Part shown: positions 1 through 5,710 of the stretch, one piece after another
How the letters are laid out: each line of letters starts with the position of its first letter
How positions within the stretch are numbered: the stretch's first letter is position 1
NCBI GenBank assembly: GCA_965365445.1
Contig: CBDUBS010000223.1
Span: 1 to 5,815, forward strand
Length of the DNA: 5,815 bases
Direction: 5' to 3'
Origin: CBDUBS01 sp965365445
Lineage (GTDB): Bacteria; Bacteroidota; Rhodothermia; Rhodothermales; DASSAV01
Notes under the pieces: model-generated
What the model was told of the DNA's origin: nothing
Databases searched by the model: none
Seen by the model: only the letters and a program-made list of their open reading frames with translations
Made by a program: the position numbers and the translations under genes

Positions 1-125
1 CGTGCGCCAATAAAATCGTCCAGTATGCTCCATAAATAAGGCTGAAGGCCGGACCTGCGGCGCACCCGGCGCTCACCCGATGCGCAGGTTCGCCCGAATA
101 CCAGGCACCCCCTGTTTTGTAACGC
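1..125. other. Left-edge region without a supported gene
   Basis: Together with the repeats that follow, this is part of a 389-base stretch without a supported gene. It holds an inverted repeat, ACCTGCG at 53-59 with CGCAGGT at 83-89, closing a 23-nt loop, with no T-tract on either side. A minus-strand ATG at 33-31 opens a frame that runs off the left edge after 11 codons (MEHTGRFYWRT). It could be the start of the next gene of a minus-strand series, but it has no Shine-Dalgarno and is too short to call. Two plus-strand frames also stop here (at 35 and 39) and could equally be the tail of a gene entering from the left. I see no tRNA or riboswitch. Confidence 0.4.
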
Positions 126-228
126 GGCCCCGTACATGGCTTCGTCATCCCTAACAAAGATTCCGTCATCCCGGCCCCGTACATGCTTCGTCATCCCGGC
201 CCCGTACATGCTTCGTCATCCCGGCCCC
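126..228 (+). repeat. 25-bp tandem repeat (reiterated element terminus)
   Basis: Two identical 25-bp units lie at 165-189 and 190-214. Each begins GTCATCCCGGCCCC and ends with GTACATGCTTC. A third copy at 215-228 matches for 14 bases and then becomes the left end of the palindromic element. Upstream, 126-151 is an imperfect copy with one extra G (GGCCCCGTACATGGCTTC then GTCATCCC), followed by a diverged 21-bp unit from 144 to 164. The unit start is the same GTCATCCCG that forms the terminal inverted repeat of the adjacent element, so the array is a reiteration of that element's outer end. There are no unique spacers, so it is not CRISPR-like. Confidence 0.85.
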
Positions 229-332
229 TCCGCCGTCTACCGACGGCGGCAGCCGGGATCTCATAAGGGATGCTGCATACCTGAACAGATCCCGCGTCGA
301 GCCTGTCCCGCAAGGCGGGGTGCGGGATGACG
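214..332 (+). repeat. 119-bp palindromic (REP/MITE-like) element
   Basis: The element is bounded by perfect 10-bp inverted ends, CGTCATCCCG at 214-223 and CGGGATGACG at 323-332. It contains two hairpins. The first has an outer stem ATCCCGGC (218-225) with GCCGGGAT (252-259) and an inner stem CCGCCGTC (230-237) with GACGGCGG (242-249) around loop TACC. The second has an outer stem ATCCCGC (289-295) with GCGGGAT (322-328) and an inner stem CCCGC (307-311) with GCGGG (315-319) around loop AAG. CGGGATCT (254-261) is also complementary to AGATCCCG (287-294), so the four arms can pair in alternative ways. The element begins 57 bp past the alkylation-repair gene stop on that gene's strand. It has no coding capacity and no transposase nearby. 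It resembles non-autonomous palindromic repeats such as REP/BIME or MITEs, but I cannot name a family. Confidence 0.8.
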
Positions 333-345
333 TGAAAAAGTGGAA

Positions 346-356
346 CGGGAATGACG
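346..356 (-). repeat. Outlying copy of the element terminus
   Basis: CGGGAATGACG lies 24 nt outside the right-hand inverted repeat of the 119-bp element (323-332). It is the same end motif with one added A. Read on the minus strand it is CGTCATTCCCG, spaced like the 25-bp units on the left side, so the terminus appears reiterated outward on both sides. It lies 33 bp downstream of the stop codon of the alkylation-repair gene. Confidence 0.5.
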
Positions 357-389
357 AAGAAAGGGGGGTGGGCAGAATGGGGAAGGGCG

Positions 390-1082
390 TCAGGGATTGG
401 CGGTGCACCCGGACAGGCGAAGCCGCACCGCCTCGCCCGTAAGCTCCCGGTAGGCGTCGGCGCCGATCCAGCGGGCGGAAGGGGCCGGGTCATGCCGGAG
501 CGTGTCGGCCAGCGCGGCGGCCTGCCGGTTCAGCGCGGCGTCGCGTTTGCCGATCTGCCGCAGCGCCCAGTTGACGGCCTTTTTGACCATGTTGCGGTCG
601 TCGGCGGCCTCGCGCCGGACGGCGTCCAGAAAAGGGTCGAAGGCGTTCGCCTCGGCCCGGCGGTCGTGTACGGCGAGCTGGGCCATTAAAACGAAGCCGG
701 CGCGTTTCACGAACAGCGCATCGCGGCGGCTCCATTCGAGCGCTTTCTGCCGGGCGAAGGAGGTTTTGCGGAAGAGGTTGGAGCAGCACTGATCGCATAC
801 TTCCCACGAATCGAACCCGGCGGCCCAGTGCTCCATCTGGGCTTCGATTACGTCGGCCGGCCTGTCGATGATGGAGGCGAGGATGCGGGCTTCGCGGATG
901 TCCGTCTCCCAGAGGTCCAGCGCGAGTTCGTGGTTTCTGCCGATCTCCCGGGCCATGAGGCGCAGGGAGCGGACGCTCACGCCGAGCGTGTTGCGGGTGG
1001 ATATGCCGTAGCGGGCCATTCCGGCTGCATTGGCCGGGTCGGCCTGCGCGTGCAGCCGGGCGACGATTTCGGAGAGGTCCAT
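390..1082 (-). CDS. DNA alkylation repair protein, AlkD family
   Basis: Predicted cytoplasmic DNA glycosylase of the HEAT-like-repeat AlkD family (PF08713). Characterised members excise N3- and N7-alkylated purines, starting base-excision repair without base flipping. The 230-aa length is normal and the protein is all helical with no signal peptide. Family motifs are visible: the FDSWEVCDQ segment, with W93 and D97 at the positions of B. cereus AlkD W109 and D113; FVKRAGF with R127 (R148 counterpart); and MVKKAVNWALRQ with W172 (W187 counterpart). The tail has the usual ARWIGADAYREL motif near 203-213. These correspondences are from memory, not a computed alignment. The ATG at 1082 starts 7 nt after the preceding phosphatase gene and is preceded by AACCTCCCT, which is not a Shine-Dalgarno, so translational coupling is likely. 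It is the last gene of the array, ends in TGA, and is followed by the palindromic element. The damage spectrum cannot be read from sequence. Confidence 0.93.
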   Translation of the reverse strand: MDLSEIVARLHAQADPANAAGMARYGISTRNTLGVSVRSLRLMAREIGRNHELALDLWETDIREARILASIIDRPADVIEAQMEHWAAGFDSWEVCDQCCSNLFRKTSFARQKALEWSRRDALFVKRAGFVLMAQLAVHDRRAEANAFDPFLDAVRREAADDRNMVKKAVNWALRQIGKRDAALNRQAAALADTLRHDPAPSARWIGADAYRELTGEAVRLRLSGCTANP

Positions 1083-1089
1083 AGGGAGG

Positions 1090-1770
1090 TTAGCGGGTGC
1101 GGAACCGGCCGTCCAGCAGCCCGACGGCCTCGTGCGGGGTTTCGATCAGCACGGCCGCGCCGTGCTCCGTCAACTCGTCGGCCGGGCGAAAGCCCCATAG
1201 CACCCCTACGGCCGCCATACCCGCCCGGCAGGCCGTCTGCATGTCGGTGGCCGTATCGCCGAGGTACAGGCACCGCTCGGGGGGAGCGCCGAATTCGGCG
1301 GCAATGCGGAGCGCCGTCGTGGGGTCCGGCTTGCGCGGGAATTCGGGAAGCTGTCCGTATACCAGGTCGAACGGGTGGTCGGGGAAAAATCGGTGGGTGC
1401 AGCTCACCGTGAAGGGGTGGGGTTTGTTGGACAGAACGGCCAACCGGACGCCGCGTTCGTGCAGAGCGGCCAGAAGCTCCGGTATGCCCGGGTAGGGGCG
1501 GGTAGCTACGTTCCAGGCGGTCCCGTAATCCTGCATGAAGTCCGCGAGCACCCGCTCGATGGTAGGGTCGGTCCGCTCGGTTTCGGGGAGCGTGCGCGTT
1601 ACGAGCAGGCGCGCTCCTTCGCCTACGAAGTACCGGTAGGCGTCCTGCGGGTGCGTCGGGTAGCCGTGGCGGCCGAGCACCCGGTTCATGGCATCGGCGA
1701 GGTCTTTCAGCGTATCGAGGAGGGTGCCGTCGAGATCGAACACGGCGGCATCGAAGGCGAGATCGGGCAC
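1090..1770 (-). CDS. HAD-superfamily hydrolase, phosphoglycolate phosphatase-like
   Basis: Predicted cytoplasmic Mg-dependent phosphatase of the HAD superfamily, closest in layout to Gph (2-phosphoglycolate to glycolate plus phosphate). All four HAD motifs are intact: motif I FDLDGTLLDT with nucleophile D12 and acid D14, motif II S114-N115, motif III lysine K147 in RKPDP, and motif IV GDTATDM with D172 and D176. A helical cap lies between motifs I and II (about 20-95), including FVGEGARLLV as in Gph and PpaX proteins. The 226-aa length is typical. The start codon is GTG (1770-1768), giving the normal short lead of 11 residues before the nucleophile; no Shine-Dalgarno is visible. It lies 93 nt after the EnvC-like gene and 7 nt before the AlkD-family gene. 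Substrate assignment within HAD families is unreliable; pyrophosphatase or another sugar-phosphate phosphatase activity is possible. Confidence 0.93.
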   Translation of the reverse strand: MPDLAFDAAVFDLDGTLLDTLKDLADAMNRVLGRHGYPTHPQDAYRYFVGEGARLLVTRTLPETERTDPTIERVLADFMQDYGTAWNVATRPYPGIPELLAALHERGVRLAVLSNKPHPFTVSCTHRFFPDHPFDLVYGQLPEFPRKPDPTTALRIAAEFGAPPERCLYLGDTATDMQTACRAGMAAVGVLWGFRPADELTEHGAAVLIETPHEAVGLLDGRFRTR

Positions 1771-1863
1771 GGGGGTACGGATTCGTGTGGAACGGCTTCT
1801 ACCCCAAGATACCTACCGCGAGAGAGGCCGTTTTTCCGATTCCGGAGAATTACGCCGGATAGG

Positions 1864-3045
1864 TCAGGGCATCTCCAGCCACTTTTCCGGGTCCACGGGT
1901 TCCCCCTCCTTGAACACGGCGAAGAAAAGCCCGGCGCCCTGGGGTTCGGTATCGCGGCCGGCCATCCCGATGACGTCTCCGGCGCCCACCCTGTCGCCCT
2001 GCTTTACCACGATAGAGGAAAAGTTGGCGTAAACCGTTTTGTATTCGCCGTGCGCGACGGCTACGATGGTTCCGTACTCCGGCATGACGTCGATGAGCAC
2101 CACTTCGCCGTCGAACACGGCCCGGGCTTCCACGGCCGGGTTGGATGCGATGATGATGCCCGGGTTGGAAGTGGTGGTGCCGTAGATCGGGCTGACGTGG
2201 CTGCCGAAGGCTTCCTTCACGACGCCCGCGACAGGCCAGGGAAGCCGCCCCTGTTGCTGGAGGAAGGAGCCGGCGGGCCGTGCGGCCCCCGACGGAGCGA
2301 AAGCGGCCCGGGCCGGAAGGGCGGAGCGCGACGGGGCGAGCTTCCGGACGATGTTCCGCAAATCGCGGGCGGCTTCGTTTTTCCGGGCGAGGCTTTCTTG
2401 CAGACGCCCTTTTTCCGAGCGCAGGTCGGCCAGGACTTCCTGTCGCTCGCGCCGGAGCCGGGCGAGGTTCTGCTCCTGCGTTCGGGAATCGGCGAGGAGT
2501 TCCTCGTTGCGGACACGGGCCGAATCGAGTTCCGCCTTGCGCCGGAACAGGTCGTTGGAAGCGGCCCCGAGGCCGGCCATTTTGCGGCGGCGCTGCTCGG
2601 CGAAGCGCCACAGATACCGGGCGCGGACGAGCATCTGGTTGATCGACTCGGCGGAGAGGATCAGGGCCAGTTCGTGCATACGGCCGTGTTTGTAGGCGTG
2701 GATGGCCCGAACCTGGTATTCGCCCTGCAACTCGGTCACCTTCGCCTTCAGCGACCCCATGGACCGGTCGATGGAGTCGCCCCGGACGGCCAGCATACGG
2801 AGCCGCCGGGTGTAGGCGTTCCGGAGTTCCTCGCGCAGCGCGATTTCCCGGTTGATCTGTTCGAGCGTTTGCACCGAGGCTTTTTCGGCGGCGGACGCCG
2901 TGGAAAGCCTCCGGCGATCTTGTTCGATCAGTTCCTCGATTTCGCCGAGCCGCCGCTCCGAGGACTCCAGCCGGGCGGCCTGCTGGCCGTATGCCGCGCT
3001 CGGAGCGAGGATGAGAAGCAGGTAGAAAACAGCCGCGTTGCGCAT
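1864..3045 (-). CDS. envC: Murein hydrolase activator EnvC-like protein (degenerate LytM/M23 domain)
   Basis: Predicted exported protein with EnvC architecture: signal peptide (1 to about 20, hydrophobic VFYLLLILAPSAAYG, cleavage likely before QQ), long charged coiled coils (about 21-110 and 145-235), an Ala/Pro linker (about 238-262), then a C-terminal LytM (peptidase M23) domain (about 268-393). In active M23 enzymes zinc is held by HxGxD and HxH motifs. Here the first reads N294-PGI-I298, the YaH motif reads YANF (N341), and the HLHFE motif reads GLFFA (372-376), so every catalytic position is replaced. E. coli EnvC, likewise degenerate, activates periplasmic amidases AmiA/AmiB at the division site; the same non-enzymatic role is inferred here. 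The 393-aa length fits. ATG 3045 gives a clean signal peptide and lies 7 nt after the DUF4292 stop. Automated annotation may call it an M23 peptidase, which the residues do not support. The partner amidase is not in the window. Confidence 0.9.
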   Translation of the reverse strand: MRNAAVFYLLLILAPSAAYGQQAARLESSERRLGEIEELIEQDRRRLSTASAAEKASVQTLEQINREIALREELRNAYTRRLRMLAVRGDSIDRSMGSLKAKVTELQGEYQVRAIHAYKHGRMHELALILSAESINQMLVRARYLWRFAEQRRRKMAGLGAASNDLFRRKAELDSARVRNEELLADSRTQEQNLARLRRERQEVLADLRSEKGRLQESLARKNEAARDLRNIVRKLAPSRSALPARAAFAPSGAARPAGSFLQQQGRLPWPVAGVVKEAFGSHVSPIYGTTTSNPGIIIASNPAVEARAVFDGEVVLIDVMPEYGTIVAVAHGEYKTVYANFSSIVVKQGDRVGAGDVIGMAGRDTEPQGAGLFFAVFKEGEPVDPEKWLEMP

Positions 3046-3052
3046 CGCTGTG

Positions 3053-3913
3053 CTATTTTCCGACCGCTTCCCTCCGCGCCGAAGCGCTCACGTTCAGGTC
3101 GAAGGAAAGGCCGGTCGGGTTCAGTTCGATCACACGGTAGTACAGGGTGGCGAAGGAGTCGTCCTGCGGCCGCCGGAACGTAATGCGCCGGGGCAGCAGC
3201 ACCCCGTCGATTTCATCGAAATCCTCGAACAGCCGTTCATCCACGAGGGCGTCCGAGGCGTCGTGCTCGGCGTACCGGATTACTCTCCACACCCGGGGGT
3301 CAATGGTATAGAATCGGCTGGAATCGGGGCTGCTTAAATAATAGTAGGCGTCGTCGGCGGAAAGATCCCACGGTTGGGTATCGTCGGGTGTGATGAGCCC
3401 GAGCAGGTTGAGGAACAGATGCTCGGCGGTGACGGGAAGCGCCAGCATACGCCCTGCTTCCTCCAGTCCGCCCACGATGAGGCGGTTTTTGATGCGGTCG
3501 TAGAGATACACCGAGTCCGGCGATACGAGGATGCGGGCCGCTTCGATGCCCAGGCCGGGGCTGATGCTCAGGTACAGCGAGTCGTTGCGCCGCTGCCGCA
3601 TCTGAGCGGTAAACCGGCCGCTGCGCTCGGGCGAATCCACGTTGAACGCCGCCGTGGCGGCAAAGGCCCGCAGCGTATCGGCGCCCTGTTTCAGGAGCGA
3701 AGCGATCCGGGGTACGGAGTGGCCGGGGAAACCGGCCGGCAGCGCCCGCTCGGGGCTTTCCACGGGTCGGGTCGTGCCGCAGCCCGCCGCCGCCAGCAGC
3801 AGCCCGAGGCTAAATACCCTCCAGCTTGGTCTGAAGGGCCATGTTTTCCGGATTCTTGCTGAGGGCTTCCTGCCAGTATTTCCGGGCGCCGGCGGCGTCG
3901 CCAAGTCGGTCAT
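3053..3913 (-). CDS. DUF4292 family lipoprotein
   Basis: Member of the Bacteroidota family DUF4292 (PF14125), function unknown; such proteins resemble LolA/LolB-type lipoprotein carriers, but that is only suggestive. The 286-aa product has a basic N-terminus, a hydrophobic stretch VFSLGLLLAAAGC (33-45) and a predicted lipidated C45. The family core RNDSLYLSISPGLGIEAAR (109-127), with SPDSVYLYDR after it, is clear, as is the tail EIDGVLLPRRITF (about 234-246). ATG 3913 lies 104 nt inside the TPR gene, giving an unusually long 32-residue basic lead. It is nevertheless the best start: GGGAG precedes it by 6 nt, and the only other standard start codon before the lipobox is TTG at 3904. Position between a TPR lipoprotein and an EnvC-like protein suggests a job in envelope assembly or peptidoglycan turnover. 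Confidence 0.87.
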   Translation of the reverse strand: MTDLATPPAPGNTGRKPSARIRKTWPFRPSWRVFSLGLLLAAAGCGTTRPVESPERALPAGFPGHSVPRIASLLKQGADTLRAFAATAAFNVDSPERSGRFTAQMRQRRNDSLYLSISPGLGIEAARILVSPDSVYLYDRIKNRLIVGGLEEAGRMLALPVTAEHLFLNLLGLITPDDTQPWDLSADDAYYYLSSPDSSRFYTIDPRVWRVIRYAEHDASDALVDERLFEDFDEIDGVLLPRRITFRRPQDDSFATLYYRVIELNPTGLSFDLNVSASARREAVGK

Positions 3914-5573
3914 AGGTGTCTCCCAGATGCTCGTAAACCGCAGCGCTCGCCCGACCCGTATCGACGGCCCGGGTTATCCAGTCTCGCGCCTCGGCGAACT
4001 GCTTTTTCTTGAAATAGATCCACCCTACCGTATCCAGAAAGGCCGGGTTTTCGGGATCGTTGGCTACGGCCCGCAGGCCAAGCTCCAGCGCCTCGTCCAG
4101 CCGGGCCGACCGCTCGGCCAGGCTGAAGGCAAAGTTGTTCAGGGCGAAGCTGTTATCCGGGTCGGCCTCGATGGCGAGGGCGTACAGGCTGTCCGATGCT
4201 TCCTGGTTCCGCAACCGCCCTTCCACGAGCGCCAGCGCCGAGAGGATTTCACCCAGGAGCACCGAATCTTCCGGCGCATCTTCCGCCTGAACCTGTAGGG
4301 TTTCGTTCAGCGTTTCGATGGCTTTCCGGTTCTGGTACGACTCGATCAGTCCGAACGACGCCACGCGCAACAGGTTGAGCCGCCCGGGGAACAGGGTCAG
4401 CCCTTCATCGGCCACATCGGACGCCCGCCGGGCCTTGCCTGCCTGCAGAAACGCCGCGGCGGCCTGGTACCACATATCCGGGTTGCGCGGGTTGATCTGC
4501 ACCACGTCGTACAGCAGTGTGGAGGCCTTTTCGTAGGACCCGGCGCGGAAGAGCAAATCGCCCAGCATGGCTTTGGCGTCCGTATTGTCGGAGTCGGCGT
4601 CGAGGACTTTCGTCAGCAAATCGGCTGCAACGGCCGCCGCCGCCGAATCCGCCAGGGACCTGCGGTACAGGGCCACTGCCTGGTTGAACATCTGCCCCGG
4701 CGACGTGCCGGGGTGGTCCAGCAGATACGCCTGTACGCTGTCGCCCTGGGCGTCGCGGCCCACCTCGTGGAGCAGGTCGGCCAGGGCCAGGCCGGTCTCG
4801 AAGTCCCCCGGGTTTTCCTCCAGCGAACGGGCCAGCACCGCGACGGCATCGTCGGTGCGCCCATATTTGAGCAGGGCTTCGCTGAGCATACGCCGCAGGG
4901 AGAGATCGGCCGGGTCGAGCGCGATGAGGGACCGGAAGGTGCGTTCCACCCCTTCCTGATCTTCGATGCGGACGTAGAGTTGCAGCACCTGATCGAGCAC
5001 TTCACGGCTTTCGCCCAGCAAGTCCATGATCTGCCGGTAGGTGGCGATGGCTTCCCGGTACTGCCCCGCCGATACCTGTATGCCGGCGAGGTCGAACAGG
5101 GCCTCGAAATGCTCCGGGAAACGCCGGAGGATATCCTTGTACGTTTCGGCGGCCTGCCCGGCGTTTCCGGCGTTCAGTTGGAGCTGCGCGAGCTGCTGCT
5201 GATAGTGTACGTTCCGGGGGGCGGCCGCTCCGGCCTGCTGGGCGTAGTACGTGGCCGTCGAGAGGTCGTCGAGCATCGTGTACGCTTCGGCCATCGCCGA
5301 GAGCAGGGCCGGCTCCCCCGGGCTGAGTTGCAACGCCTGCTCGAAAAGCTGGATCGCTTCGCGGATGTCGCCCAGGTAGTGCTTCGTCATACCCCGTACG
5401 AAGAGCTGCCGGGCGCGGGTATCCCGAATCGCCGGGTCCGACTGCCTCGTTACCGGTCGGGCCGAGCCGTCCCCACGCGCGGCGCCTGCGCCGCCGCACC
5501 CCGCAACCAGCCCTGCGGACAGGGCCAGGCCTGCGATGAAGATCGCCGGTTTCATCAGTTTCAAAACGCGCAT
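3810..5573 (-). CDS. Tetratricopeptide-repeat lipoprotein
   Basis: Predicted outer-membrane or periplasmic-facing lipoprotein of 587 aa. A short signal peptide ends in lipobox LVAGC with lipidated C26, followed by a low-complexity linker (27-50), then TPR units over most of the length. The clearest are about 55-87 (GDIREAIQLFEQALQLSP), 88-121, 122-155, 156-189, 226-257, 332-363, 475-508 (LNNFAFSLAERSARLDEA), 509-540 and 546-578. TPR arrays are protein-binding scaffolds; no enzymatic domain is visible and the partner is unknown. The gene order TPR, DUF4292, EnvC-like recurs in Bacteroidota, often with dUTPase (dut) upstream, which is not seen here. I chose ATG 5573; ATG 5555 (MKPAIF) would give an equally good signal peptide of 581 aa. 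The frame stays open to an ATG at 5768, but that extension is repeat DNA and would bury the signal peptide. The last 104 nt overlap the DUF4292 gene. Confidence 0.9.
   Translation of the reverse strand: MRVLKLMKPAIFIAGLALSAGLVAGCGGAGAARGDGSARPVTRQSDPAIRDTRARQLFVRGMTKHYLGDIREAIQLFEQALQLSPGEPALLSAMAEAYTMLDDLSTATYYAQQAGAAAPRNVHYQQQLAQLQLNAGNAGQAAETYKDILRRFPEHFEALFDLAGIQVSAGQYREAIATYRQIMDLLGESREVLDQVLQLYVRIEDQEGVERTFRSLIALDPADLSLRRMLSEALLKYGRTDDAVAVLARSLEENPGDFETGLALADLLHEVGRDAQGDSVQAYLLDHPGTSPGQMFNQAVALYRRSLADSAAAAVAADLLTKVLDADSDNTDAKAMLGDLLFRAGSYEKASTLLYDVVQINPRNPDMWYQAAAAFLQAGKARRASDVADEGLTLFPGRLNLLRVASFGLIESYQNRKAIETLNETLQVQAEDAPEDSVLLGEILSALALVEGRLRNQEASDSLYALAIEADPDNSFALNNFAFSLAERSARLDEALELGLRAVANDPENPAFLDTVGWIYFKKKQFAEARDWITRAVDTGRASAAVYEHLGDTYDRLGDAAGARKYWQEALSKNPENMALQTKLEGI
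3920..3924 (-). promoter_or_regulatory. Shine-Dalgarno for the DUF4292 gene, inside the TPR gene
   Basis: On the minus strand GGGAG is followed by ACACCT and then the ATG at 3913, a near-ideal 6-nt spacing. It matters because it supports a start codon 104 nt upstream of the TPR gene's stop. The other starts in this array lack a convincing Shine-Dalgarno. The bases also encode TPR codons (LGD), so chance occurrence is possible. Confidence 0.55.
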
Positions 5574-5710
5574 ACCACGGGCCGGATGTACCCAACAAAA
5601 CAGAAAGGCATACCGGGCCGGCCTGCATCGGTTTCGCCCGGAATGTTGCCATATTGCAAAAGCCGCACCAACTTCACTGCGCAGGGTGTATTCGCCATGC
5701 ATTTCCTCCT
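5574..5710 (-). promoter_or_regulatory. Leader region of the five-gene array
   Basis: These bases separate the TPR start from the right-hand repeats and should contain the promoter if the array is one transcript. I cannot see a convincing Bacteroidota promoter (TTG, about 19 nt, TAnnTTTG) or a sigma-70 type pair. A near-palindrome, TTGCCATATTGCAA at 5646-5659 (one mismatched pair), is the only operator-like feature. No strong Shine-Dalgarno precedes the ATG at 5573 or the one at 5555. An AGGAGG at 5704-5709 sits only 3 nt before an ATG at 5702, but translation from there gives no protein-like sequence before the signal peptide. Confidence 0.3.

Noticed and set aside
1..33. Start of a further minus-strand gene (MEHTGRFYWRT)
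   Set aside because: Eleven codons and no Shine-Dalgarno are too little; plus-strand frames also end in the same bases, so the neighbouring gene's direction is unresolved.
126..230. CRISPR array
   Set aside because: The 25-bp units are contiguous without unique spacers, and no cas gene is present.
136..330. Small plus- and minus-strand frames across the left repeat (64-100 codons)
   Set aside because: They translate palindromic repeat DNA, contain the reiterated motif in frame by accident, and have no ribosome-binding site or protein family resemblance.
214..332. Rho-independent terminator for the gene array
   Set aside because: On the minus strand the hairpins are not followed by a T-tract; the only T-run (minus strand, near 336-340) precedes them. 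Some termination effect cannot be excluded.
1864..2244. Active M23 endopeptidase
   Set aside because: The zinc and catalytic positions are all substituted (N294, I298, N341, G372, F374), so a non-enzymatic activator is the better reading.
1375..3183. 602-codon plus-strand open frame opposite the phosphatase and EnvC-like genes
   Set aside because: It lies antisense to two genes with clear family motifs. Its translation is Gly/Arg/Pro-rich with no recognisable domain. Long stop-free shadows are expected opposite GC-rich genes.
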